A stretch of DNA of 64,000 bases from Rheinheimera sp. 1928-s (GTDB lineage Bacteria > Pseudomonadota > Gammaproteobacteria > Enterobacterales > Alteromonadaceae). Positions within the stretch are counted from its first letter, which is position 1. Each line of letters starts with the position of its first letter. Under the pieces are notes generated by a model that did not search any database, was not told where the DNA came from, and saw only the letters and a list, made by a program, of their open reading frames with translations. Both the position numbers and the translations under genes were made by a program. The stretch lies in NCBI RefSeq assembly GCF_029269265.1, contig NZ_JARIXP010000001.1, positions 765,452 through 829,451 on the forward strand. The letters are read 5' to 3'. Below, in pieces: positions 17,023 through 24,783 of this stretch.

Positions 17023-19354
17023 GCGATAACTTCAGCAAACGCACCTGATAGAGTCCACCGGCGATGCTGCCGGGCTTGGCGACAAATTTGATCCTGAAAT
17101 GATCGGCATTTTTCGGCAGCAAATCATTCGGGATTGGATAATCGACACTGTACCAGTCCGGCCCCAGGCCGCTTTTCAGCTCCACGTCGGTTAGCTTTTT
17201 ATCATCCAGCCAGACTTCAAACGCTCGTCCGCCATCCAGACCAAAATACTCCAGCCTTAAGGTCAGATTTTGCTGGCCTTTGTGGCTTAACTGATAACTA
17301 AACCAGCTTTTACTGTGCCGCCAATGTCGGCCCAAATTGATACCCGCTTCGCTTTGTTCACCCTGATAAAAATGGTCCGATTCAGGCTGCTGTTCGCCTG
17401 GATAGACTTTATCCAGCGTTTGTTGTTCCAGTAAAGCTGCGGCTTTATCTTGCTGTTCTTGCGCTGTTTTTTGTTGTTGCCAGCCTTCAAGACTAGTGTG
17501 CTGAAAGTAAATTTGGTATCTGCTGTCATGCAGCCGGAAAAAAGGGATCAGCTCTGGCTGACCTTGTAAAAAGCCCTGGCCAGTGCTGAAGCTCAAGGGT
17601 TGATTGGGCAGACGCTTTAAACTGGCGAGGAAGTTTTTTGTATCGCCGATATAAAGTGGGGCAGCGGAGACAGGGCAGGTTGGGCCCGACGCTATATGGC
17701 CCATACGGCTGTCATCACCGATAAATTTTAAGCTTTCGTTTTTAAAAGGGGCACTGCGACTGGCAAGCACTATAGGGCCGTACAATACCGCATGATAATC
17801 AGGCTTAGCTGGCATAGGGTCCAGATTTAACTGCATCGGCAGCTCAAGTTTCACTTTGTCGCCTTGCTGCCAGGGGCCAGCAAGCAGAATATGTTCACCG
17901 GCTTTGGCGGTCAGCTGAACGGCTTTACCATTACGCCAGACTTTAACGGCACCAGCCCAGGATGGATAACGCAGCTGCAGGTTCAGTTCGCTTGCTGCGT
18001 CAAATACCAATTCAGTGCTGTTTTCATCTGGAAACAAGGTCTGCTGGTGCAGTTTTATTTGTGGAGTGTTCATGCTGGATGCTATCCACAAATTCACTTG
18101 CAAAGCGTTGTTATCAAAACTGTAAATAAATTCGCCATGTTTGCTATGGCTTTCTATGCCTGATCCCACACAGCACCACATGCCTTGATCCACTTTGGAA
18201 TAAACCCGGTAATGTTGGGGCCGCATCGGGGTAAAATAAACAAAGCCGCCATGCTCCGGATGCTGGCTGGCCAGAATATGGTTCCACAAGCTCCGCTCAT
18301 AATAATCGAGGTATTTGCTCTGGCCAGTCTGACGGTACAGCAGCATGGAGAGTTTCAGCATATTGTAGGTATTGCAGGTTTCAGGCCCTTCCACTTCATT
18401 TAACATAGGGTTGAAGTCGTCTTTGGGATGAAAATGCTCCCGCACGCTATTACCACCTATTGCGACAGTGCGCTGCTCTACCACTAAAGACCAGAAGTAT
18501 TCAGCGGCTTTTAACCAGTTTTTATCGCCGGATAGTTCGGCAATACGGGCAATACCTACCACTTTAGGAATTTGGGTGTTGGCGTGCAGACCTGTCAGCT
18601 TATCTTCGCCTTTCAGCAGTGGTTCAAGAATACGTAATTCGGTAAAGTCTTTGGCTAATGTCATATAGCTATTGTCATCAAAAATGACCGCCATATCAGC
18701 CAGTACTTCGTTCATGCCACCATGTTCGGTCAGCAGCATTTGCTGTATCTGGGTAGGATTTAAATTTTTGACCAGACTTTTCAGCCAGTTGCCATAATTC
18801 AGCAACAGGGTCTTGGCGCGCTTATCGCCGGTTTGCTGATAGATATCCCGCAGGCCAGCGAAAGTTTTATGGATATTGTAAAAAGGCACCCAGTGTTTAT
18901 TCAGGCTAAATAAATCGGCTTCAATCTGGCCTTGCTGAATTTGTTGCCATAAGGCTTTACTGCCGGGCACTCCGCCTAAATATCCCTGCTGTGCCTGCTG
19001 GATTTTCTCAAGTTCGGTTAGTAAGTAATCCAGTCGGGCTTTGATCTGCTCATTTGTTGTAGCGCTAACCATAAAAGCCAGAGCTGTTAAATAATGCCCC
19101 AGCATATGACCGTCTAAACCGGTATTTTCCCAGTTGCCATAGGACTCCACCTTGTTTTTAATACCAGCTTCACGGCGCAGTGGTGCCAGTAATTTGTCTG
19201 CATCCAGCGCCAGTAAGTACTTCAGATTGGTTTGCTCTGAATGCAAAAAGGGGCCGTCGGTCAGCTTTACTGCAGACAAAGGCAAGGATTCTACGGCAGC
19301 CAGCGATAAAGTTGTAAAGCAGAGTAGGGCAGTAAATAACCTGATCATCATCAA
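17015..19354 (-). CDS. Glycoside hydrolase family 127, probable beta-L-arabinofuranosidase
   Basis: 779 aa with a signal peptide (about residues 1-20), so periplasmic or exported. It keeps all four zinc-site/catalytic positions known from the Bifidobacterium enzyme HypBA1: Glu325 and Cys327 in PETCNTY, and Cys394-Cys395 in MWCCVGSG. The all-helical barrel covers about residues 30-430; beta-sandwich regions follow, and the last 110 residues (DKVYPGEQQPESDHF onward) look like an extra carbohydrate-binding-like sandwich. Last gene of a minus-strand operon with a GH43 and a GPH symporter. Substrate is inferred from family and context. Start at 19354 or one of the next two ATGs; AGGGG lies upstream. 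Confidence 0.88.
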   Translation of the reverse strand: MMMIRLFTALLCFTTLSLAAVESLPLSAVKLTDGPFLHSEQTNLKYLLALDADKLLAPLRREAGIKNKVESYGNWENTGLDGHMLGHYLTALAFMVSATTNEQIKARLDYLLTELEKIQQAQQGYLGGVPGSKALWQQIQQGQIEADLFSLNKHWVPFYNIHKTFAGLRDIYQQTGDKRAKTLLLNYGNWLKSLVKNLNPTQIQQMLLTEHGGMNEVLADMAVIFDDNSYMTLAKDFTELRILEPLLKGEDKLTGLHANTQIPKVVGIARIAELSGDKNWLKAAEYFWSLVVEQRTVAIGGNSVREHFHPKDDFNPMLNEVEGPETCNTYNMLKLSMLLYRQTGQSKYLDYYERSLWNHILASQHPEHGGFVYFTPMRPQHYRVYSKVDQGMWCCVGSGIESHSKHGEFIYSFDNNALQVNLWIASSMNTPQIKLHQQTLFPDENSTELVFDAASELNLQLRYPSWAGAVKVWRNGKAVQLTAKAGEHILLAGPWQQGDKVKLELPMQLNLDPMPAKPDYHAVLYGPIVLASRSAPFKNESLKFIGDDSRMGHIASGPTCPVSAAPLYIGDTKNFLASLKRLPNQPLSFSTGQGFLQGQPELIPFFRLHDSRYQIYFQHTSLEGWQQQKTAQEQQDKAAALLEQQTLDKVYPGEQQPESDHFYQGEQSEAGINLGRHWRHSKSWFSYQLSHKGQQNLTLRLEYFGLDGGRAFEVWLDDKKLTDVELKSGLGPDWYSVDYPIPNDLLPKNADHFRIKFVAKPGSIAGGLYQVRLLKLSLN

Positions 19355-19367
19355 TCCCCTAAAATTA

Positions 19368-19410
19368 GGGTCAGATCACATTGTTAACAGTTAACAATGT
19401 GATCTGACCC
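19368..19410. repeat. 43-nt perfect palindrome between GH43 and GH127 genes
   Basis: Two 21-base arms, beginning GGGTCAGATCACATTG, are perfectly complementary around a single base at 19389. It starts 14 bases upstream of the GH127 start codon and ends six bases before the GH43 stop codon, within the operon. The transcript would form a very stable hairpin next to the GH127 ribosome site. GGGTCAGA-type ends recall REP-like palindromes in related genomes (recollection, not checked). Confidence 0.7.
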
Positions 19411-19415
19411 CATTT

Positions 19416-20363
19416 TCATTCTTGTAAAGAAGGGCGGCCAAATACCGGCATACCCTGATCATCCCAACTCAGCGCTTTAACATAGGTATGGCGGTTTGGA
19501 TCCCAAAGTGGATCGCCAACTATTTCAGTGTAAGTGCGGGCGTGATACACCAGTAAATCGGTGTTGCCATCAGCCGATACTGTAAAGCTGTTATGGCCTG
19601 GGCCATAAACTTTATGCTCAAAGCAGCTTTGCAGCACTGGCTCTGGCAATTTATGCCAGCTCTGTGGGTCCATCAGGTTGGCATTTTCATCGGCCCACAA
19701 TAGCCCCATGGCATAGTTTTCATCTGTGGCACTGGCGGAGTAGCTGATAAATACTTTGCCGTGACGAATCAACACGCTTGGGCCTTCATTAACCCAAAAA
19801 CCACGGGTTTCCCAGTCAAATTCAGGTTTACTCAACAGCACAGGCGCGCTGCTGATGTTGTCCGGTGTATCCATAGTAGCCAGGTATAAATTGCTGTTGC
19901 CTTCAATCTGGTTATCTTTTTGCGCCCACAAATAATACAGCTGGCCTTGGTGCTCAAAGGTGGTAGCGTCCAGACAAAAGGTATCGATACCTGTATCTAT
20001 CTGGCCTAAAAACTGCCACTGCCCTTCAATAGGGTTAGCGTCTTTGCAGCACATCACATACATACGGTGCTGAAACAGTTTATTTTTAATCTCGCGACTT
20101 GGGGCCGCTGCAAAGTAGATATACCAGGCACCCTGACGAAAATGAATTTCCGGCGCCCAAATAAGCTCAGAATAAGGGCCTGACTCTGGTTTTAACCAGG
20201 CAGTGATTGGAGTGGCCTGAGGCAGCTCTTCAATAGTACGGGCGCGGCGCAACTCAACTCTGTCATAGGCCGGCACAGAGGCGGTGAAATAATAATAACC
20301 ATCACTATGACGATAAATACAGGGGTCGGCCCGCTGTTCAATTAAAGGCGTTAACAATCGCAT
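19416..20363 (-). CDS. Cytoplasmic GH43 alpha-L-arabinofuranosidase
   Basis: 315 aa, no signal peptide. A single five-bladed propeller with the GH43 acid residues: Asp13 in RADPCIY, the pKa-modulating Asp in CLDATTF (about 131) and the general acid Glu in NEGPSV (about 193). The opening YYYFTASVPAYDRVELRRA resembles exo-acting arabinofuranosidases, which release arabinose from short arabino-oligosaccharides. Middle gene of the operon GPH symporter - GH43 - GH127, so it probably acts on imported oligosaccharides. Confidence 0.85.
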   Translation of the reverse strand: MRLLTPLIEQRADPCIYRHSDGYYYFTASVPAYDRVELRRARTIEELPQATPITAWLKPESGPYSELIWAPEIHFRQGAWYIYFAAAPSREIKNKLFQHRMYVMCCKDANPIEGQWQFLGQIDTGIDTFCLDATTFEHQGQLYYLWAQKDNQIEGNSNLYLATMDTPDNISSAPVLLSKPEFDWETRGFWVNEGPSVLIRHGKVFISYSASATDENYAMGLLWADENANLMDPQSWHKLPEPVLQSCFEHKVYGPGHNSFTVSADGNTDLLVYHARTYTEIVGDPLWDPNRHTYVKALSWDDQGMPVFGRPSLQE

Positions 20364-20392
20364 AAAAACTCCAGTGCGCTATTTTAAAAGTG

Positions 20393-21778
20393 TTATTTGG
20401 CATTGACCAGCTGGACTGCCGGTGTTGCCGGCTCAGGCTTTGGGCTTTGAATGTGGCCTGCCACCATGTCCTGATAAAAGTTGTCGGTAATTTTGTATTT
20501 GTACATCAAAAGGCCCATGAGCAAATGGAAGAAGCCAGGGATCACCGACAACATCAGTGCTATACCCAATAAACTGAATTCGCTTTGCACTTGATCAGGT
20601 TGATAATCAAAGAAGGTTAATAAGCTACCCACCACAAAACCAGCTATGCCCATGCCTGCTTTCTGGCAAAACGAAATACCACCAAAAGCTAAACCTGATA
20701 CGCGCTGACCGGTTTTGTGTTCGCCGTAATCTACGGCCTCAGCTATGGCCGACCAGAACACAGGCGCATGCAAATCCACGACAAAAGAGAGTAAAAAATA
20801 CAACACAAAAGCCAGCCATAAATCACCGGGTTTCACCAGCACAAACAGCAGCACACTTAATACTGCTACCACAATCTGGCTTGTACGGAACAGTTTTACT
20901 TTGCAGTAATGTTTGGTGATCCAGGTCGATGCCACCATAGCCAGAATGGCGGCGACCACACCGGTAGATAAAAAAGCCGACAGCATAGTGGCATCACCAC
21001 CCAGATAATATTTGGCGTAATAAGCAGCCACTGAGCCACGAATGACATAGCCAATAGTGCCTGTGACACAAACAGCACATAAAATCAGCCACTGATCATT
21101 TTTAAGCAACAGCTTTAGCTGACTGAAAAAAGGTTTGGTTTCCACCTGATGCTGCAAACGTTCAGTGGTATTAAAAAAGCAGAATAAAAACAATAAACTG
21201 GCCATAGCGCCCATCAATCCCATAGCGGCCTGATAACCTGCTGCCAGTTGGCCTTCGCCCCACTGTGCTGCTAATACTGGCACTATAATAGTGACTAAAA
21301 AGGCGGCAATTTTGGCGAAGAATAAACGGTAACCATTGGCGGATAAACGCTCCTTTGGGCAGTCGGTCAAAACGCCAATAATGGAAATATAGGGGATAGT
21401 GACAGCCGTAAACATCAGGGTGATGAAGATGTAGGTGGCATAAGCCCACACCAGCTTACCGTTGTAATCCAGATCCGGTGTTGAGAAGGTCAAAAATACC
21501 GAGATGCCAAAAGGGATGGCCATAAAGAGGAAATAATGCCGATAGCGACCCCAGCGGGTGGTAAATTTATCGGTTAGCATGCCCATCAAAGGGTCGGTCA
21601 CTGCATCAATCAGTCGCACCACCAAAAATAAAATCGCAACGTCTGAGGCTTTTAAACCAAAGATATCAGTGTAAAAAAACGTGATGATCAGCATCATGGA
21701 AGAAATCACGACATTGACGGCCATATCGCCGGCGCCAAAGCCAATTTTCTCCATGACAGAAAGTTTATAACCTGCCAT
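20393..21778 (-). CDS. GPH family (MelB-like) sugar:cation symporter
   Basis: 461 aa with twelve predicted transmembrane helices. The N-terminal block KIGFGAGDMAVN and the RLIDAVTDPLMG helix (about residues 55-66) with its cation-site aspartates are typical of glycoside-pentoside-hexuronide symporters. It should import arabinose or arabino-oligosaccharides across the inner membrane, judging by its operon with GH43 and GH127 and its position opposite the arabinanases. Preceded on its strand by a TTGCCA-N17-TACTAT promoter that overlaps an ATAGTATTACTAT dyad. Confidence 0.87.
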   Translation of the reverse strand: MAGYKLSVMEKIGFGAGDMAVNVVISSMMLIITFFYTDIFGLKASDVAILFLVVRLIDAVTDPLMGMLTDKFTTRWGRYRHYFLFMAIPFGISVFLTFSTPDLDYNGKLVWAYATYIFITLMFTAVTIPYISIIGVLTDCPKERLSANGYRLFFAKIAAFLVTIIVPVLAAQWGEGQLAAGYQAAMGLMGAMASLLFLFCFFNTTERLQHQVETKPFFSQLKLLLKNDQWLILCAVCVTGTIGYVIRGSVAAYYAKYYLGGDATMLSAFLSTGVVAAILAMVASTWITKHYCKVKLFRTSQIVVAVLSVLLFVLVKPGDLWLAFVLYFLLSFVVDLHAPVFWSAIAEAVDYGEHKTGQRVSGLAFGGISFCQKAGMGIAGFVVGSLLTFFDYQPDQVQSEFSLLGIALMLSVIPGFFHLLMGLLMYKYKITDNFYQDMVAGHIQSPKPEPATPAVQLVNAK

Positions 21779-22101
21779 TCGACTCCCCTGTGGTTTACAT
21801 CAGTTTTATGCTCAGTTTTTCTCATCCGTCGTTAAAACGCGGTTGGATCCTGATGCTAAAACCTAATTTATTTGGTTTATGATCTTATAGTATTACTATT
21901 GAATTCGGCTGGCAAGCCAGAAAACAGATTGAAGGCTCTGCCGAATGATAGTAATTATCTATTTGTTTTATATGGTTATTTTTAGAGTTTTCTTGTTGTC
22001 TTCAGCGCAACTTAAAGCAGTGGTGTTTCTGCCCGTTATTGCTTGCTGCGTTGAACTTATGCTATTTGTAATACAAATTCAACTAAAACAGGATGGACGA
22101 C
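21779..22101. promoter_or_regulatory. Divergent control region of the arabinan locus
   Basis: This 323-base spacer has no gene. On the minus strand TTGCCA (plus 21910-21915) and TACTAT (plus 21887-21892), 17 bases apart, form a good promoter for the symporter operon. The dyad ATAGTATTACTAT (21887-21899) overlaps its -10. At the other end ATTTGTAATACAAAT (22064-22078) lies before the first endo-arabinanase gene. Confidence 0.6.
22064..22078. promoter_or_regulatory. Operator-like palindrome ATTTGTA-A-TACAAAT
   Basis: A perfect 15-bp dyad 23 bases before the start of the first endo-arabinanase. Near-identical sites precede the next two arabinan genes. Resembles the half-site style of AraR-type arabinose repressors (ATTTGTAC...); that assignment is inference. 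Confidence 0.7.
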
Positions 22102-23139
22102 ATGAGCAAGCTTAATTTCAGAGCTGCTGCACTTAGGTTGGCACTTTTTAGTAGCACTATGCTTTTGGCAAACCCATTACAGGCTGAACAAGTCAGTATT
22201 CATGATCCGGTAATGGCCAAAGAAAAAAGTCAGTATTTTTTATACAGCACAGGGCCAGGCATTACCTTTTATCAATCCAGTGATTTAAAAAACTGGCGTT
22301 TAGGTGGTCGGGTGTTTGCGACTGAGCCAGACTGGGCAAAATCTGTTTCGCCAAGCTTTGATGGCCATATCTGGGCGCCGGATATTTTTCAGCATCAGGG
22401 TAAGTTTTATCTGTATTACTCCATCTCCGCTTTTGGCAAAAATACCTCGGCTATCGGAGTCACGGTTAATACTACTTTGGATCCACAAGATCCAAAGTAT
22501 CAATGGGTGGATCAGGGCATAGTGCTGCAGTCTGTGCCACAACGTGACTTATGGAATGCGATAGACCCTGCCATCATTCTGGATGAACAAGGCCAAGCCT
22601 GGATGAGTTTTGGCTCCTTTTGGGGTGGGCTGAAATTAGTGAAGCTGGACCAAAGCCTGACCCGTATAGCGCAGCCTGAACAATGGCATACACTGGCCAA
22701 AGCAGAGCGGCCAGCATTTTTAGATGATGCCGAACCAGGCCCTGCTGAGCTGGAAGCGCCTTTTATCTACAAAAAAGATCAGTTTTATTATCTCTTTGTT
22801 TCTTATGGCAAATGTTGTCGTGGTAAAGACAGCACTTATCATATAGTGGTCGGGCGCTCTAAAAGCTTAACCGGGCCTTATCTGGATAAAGAGGGCAAAG
22901 ATTTAGCTGCTGGCGGCGGCTCTGTATTGCTTAAAGGCAACAGCGACTGGCCAGGTTTAGGCCACAACTCAGTATACGGCTTCGACGGCAAAGATTATCT
23001 GGTGTTTCATGCCTACGAGATGGCTGATAACGGCCTGCAAAAGTTGAAAATCACCGCCTTAAACTGGGATAAAAACGGCTGGCCGCAGGTTGATGACAAA
23101 GACTGGTTGGGTTATCAGAGTCTGTTACTCAAAAACTGA
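22102..23139 (+). CDS. Secreted GH43 endo-1,5-alpha-L-arabinanase
   Basis: 345 aa with signal peptide (residues 1-29). Catalytic residues by family pattern: Asp35 (IHDPVM), Asp155 (NAIDPAI) and Glu218 (LEAPFIY). The motif YGKCCRG and the overall length fit endo-arabinanases such as Cellvibrio Arb43A, which cut the alpha-1,5 backbone of arabinan. ATG at 22102 is favoured over 22093 because AGGA sits eight bases before it and it opens the signal peptide. First plus-strand gene of the arabinan locus. Confidence 0.87.
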   Translation: MSKLNFRAAALRLALFSSTMLLANPLQAEQVSIHDPVMAKEKSQYFLYSTGPGITFYQSSDLKNWRLGGRVFATEPDWAKSVSPSFDGHIWAPDIFQHQGKFYLYYSISAFGKNTSAIGVTVNTTLDPQDPKYQWVDQGIVLQSVPQRDLWNAIDPAIILDEQGQAWMSFGSFWGGLKLVKLDQSLTRIAQPEQWHTLAKAERPAFLDDAEPGPAELEAPFIYKKDQFYYLFVSYGKCCRGKDSTYHIVVGRSKSLTGPYLDKEGKDLAAGGGSVLLKGNSDWPGLGHNSVYGFDGKDYLVFHAYEMADNGLQKLKITALNWDKNGWPQVDDKDWLGYQSLLLKN

Positions 23140-23204
23140 TTGCTGCACTTCTTCGGCAATCAAAAGTTGCATTTGTGAATTTCTGTTCTAGTTTATTTAG
23201 TTGT

Positions 23205-23219
23205 TATTGTATTACAAAT
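23205..23219. promoter_or_regulatory. Operator-like palindrome TATTGTA-T-TACAAAT
   Basis: Second copy of the arabinan palindrome with two mismatches to perfect symmetry, 47 bases before the second endo-arabinanase start. Confidence 0.65.
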
Positions 23220-23266
23220 AACGATAACCACTAAAAATAATGATGACGACAGACAAGGACATACCT

Positions 23267-24661
23267 ATGCAACATACAAAAAAATGGCCGTCAGGCTACT
23301 GGCGATCCGGCCTGCTGGGCCTTTTGAGTTTATTCTGTGCTGCTGTACAAGCTGTGACTATTACAGGAGTGCCTAACTCCCACGACCCGGCTGGTCTTAT
23401 CAAAGACGGCGACACTTATTTTCACTTCACTACAGGGCAAGGGATCTGGTATTCCACCTCTACGAATCTGACCCATTGGTCTGCGACAGCCAGCCCTGTG
23501 TTTCCATCTGGCTGGCCTGGCTGGATCAACAGCGCTGTGCCAGGCTTTGCCGGTGCATTTTGGGCGCCTGATGTGATTCAGATGAAAGGCTATTATTACC
23601 TGTATTATTCGGTGTCTACTTTTGGTAGTTCGCGTTCTGCTATTGGTGTGGCGCGCAGTGTTTCGCTGAAAAATCCAAACTGGGTGGATTTAGGCATGGT
23701 GGTCAGTTCCAGTGGTGCCAGCACCGATATTAATGCGATAGACCCTGCCTTGTTTCGTGATCACGATGGCCGGATTTATATGAGTTATGGCTCCTTTTTT
23801 GGCGGTTTAGGGCTGGTCGAAATCAATCCAGCCACAGGCAAAACTCTTGGCAATGTGCAGCATATTTACGGCGGTAATCATCAAAGTATAGAGGCTCCCT
23901 ACATCAGTCGTCAGGGCAATTATTATTATTTGTATCTGAACCGCGGCGCTTGTTGTCAGGGCAGTAACAGCAGTTATTACATTCAGGTTGCGCGCTCTAC
24001 CTCAGTCTGGGGGCCTTATCAGAACGAGCGCAGTTTATTGCCTAATCAAAGTGGCAATTACAAAGGGCCAGGCCATGTCGGAGTATTAAAAGACAGCGGT
24101 TGCCAGTATGTGTCCACTCACTATTACGACTTAAACGACGCTGGTAATGCCAAGCTGGATCTGCTGAAAATGAGCTTTAGTTCGGGCTGGCCAAGCTTAA
24201 CCCGCAATTTCAGTGTCACCAGTTGTGGTGGGGTCAGTGAAGGCACATATCGTATTAAAGCCCGTCATAGTGGCAAGTATTTGTCGTTAGACAATGCCTC
24301 AACCGCCAATGGTGCCATGGTGGAGCAGTACAGTTTAGGTTCGGGCTTACATCAGCAGTGGCAATTAATTAGCCTGGGCGATGGCAGTTATAGTTTGATC
24401 AATAGCCACAGTGGTCAGGCGCTGGATGTTTGGGAATTGTCTACCGCTGCAGGAGCCAGCATAGCGCAATGGCCTTACTGGGGTGGTGCCGGACAAAAAT
24501 GGTTGATTGAAGATGCTGGTGCCGGTTATAGCCGTATTCGTTCTGTGCTAAGTAATCATGTACTGGATGTCAGTGGTGCCAGTACAGCCAATGATGCCAA
24601 AGTGCTGCAATGGACAGTCACAGGCGGCACCAATCAGCAGTGGCTGCTGGAGAGGTTGTAA
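23267..24661 (+). CDS. Secreted GH43 endo-arabinanase with C-terminal ricin-type (CBM13-like) domain
   Basis: 464 aa. Signal peptide (to about residue 29), GH43 propeller with Asp40 (SHDPAG), Asp159 (NAIDPAL) and Glu209 (IEAPYI), and the same NRGACCQG motif as its neighbour. Residues about 325-464 form a beta-trefoil with three QxW repeats (QQWQL, QKWLI, QQWLL), a carbohydrate-binding module. The paralogue upstream lacks this domain. ATG at 23267 is preceded by AAGGA at 23255-23259; an earlier in-frame ATG at 23240 lacks one. The two endo-arabinanases look like an old duplication. Confidence 0.88.
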   Translation: MQHTKKWPSGYWRSGLLGLLSLFCAAVQAVTITGVPNSHDPAGLIKDGDTYFHFTTGQGIWYSTSTNLTHWSATASPVFPSGWPGWINSAVPGFAGAFWAPDVIQMKGYYYLYYSVSTFGSSRSAIGVARSVSLKNPNWVDLGMVVSSSGASTDINAIDPALFRDHDGRIYMSYGSFFGGLGLVEINPATGKTLGNVQHIYGGNHQSIEAPYISRQGNYYYLYLNRGACCQGSNSSYYIQVARSTSVWGPYQNERSLLPNQSGNYKGPGHVGVLKDSGCQYVSTHYYDLNDAGNAKLDLLKMSFSSGWPSLTRNFSVTSCGGVSEGTYRIKARHSGKYLSLDNASTANGAMVEQYSLGSGLHQQWQLISLGDGSYSLINSHSGQALDVWELSTAAGASIAQWPYWGGAGQKWLIEDAGAGYSRIRSVLSNHVLDVSGASTANDAKVLQWTVTGGTNQQWLLERL

Positions 24662-24738
24662 GTCTGGGGGCGGATAGCAAACACAACTGTCCGCCCCTGT
24701 TGTTTTCGGCGGCTTTTCGTTTTAGACTCATAAAGTCT

Positions 24739-24753
24739 TATTGTAATACAAAT
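24739..24753. promoter_or_regulatory. Operator-like palindrome TATTGTA-A-TACAAAT
   Basis: Third copy of the arabinan palindrome, 30 bases before the GH43 lipoprotein start codon. Confidence 0.65.
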
Positions 24754-24783
24754 ATAAAATCAACAGACCAGACAGGGTTAGCT

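Noticed and set aside
19368-19410. CRP site in the 43-nt palindrome
   Set aside because: TCACA and TGTGA occur, but in inverted order and too far apart for TGTGA-N6-TCACA.
19368-19410. Plain Rho-independent terminator
   Set aside because: No T run follows on either strand and it lies inside an operon, next to a start codon.
22102-24661. Recent transfer of the arabinan genes
   Set aside because: Base composition and codon use look like the neighbours, and no mobile gene or flanking repeat pair bounds the locus; the single palindrome at 19.4 kb is not enough.
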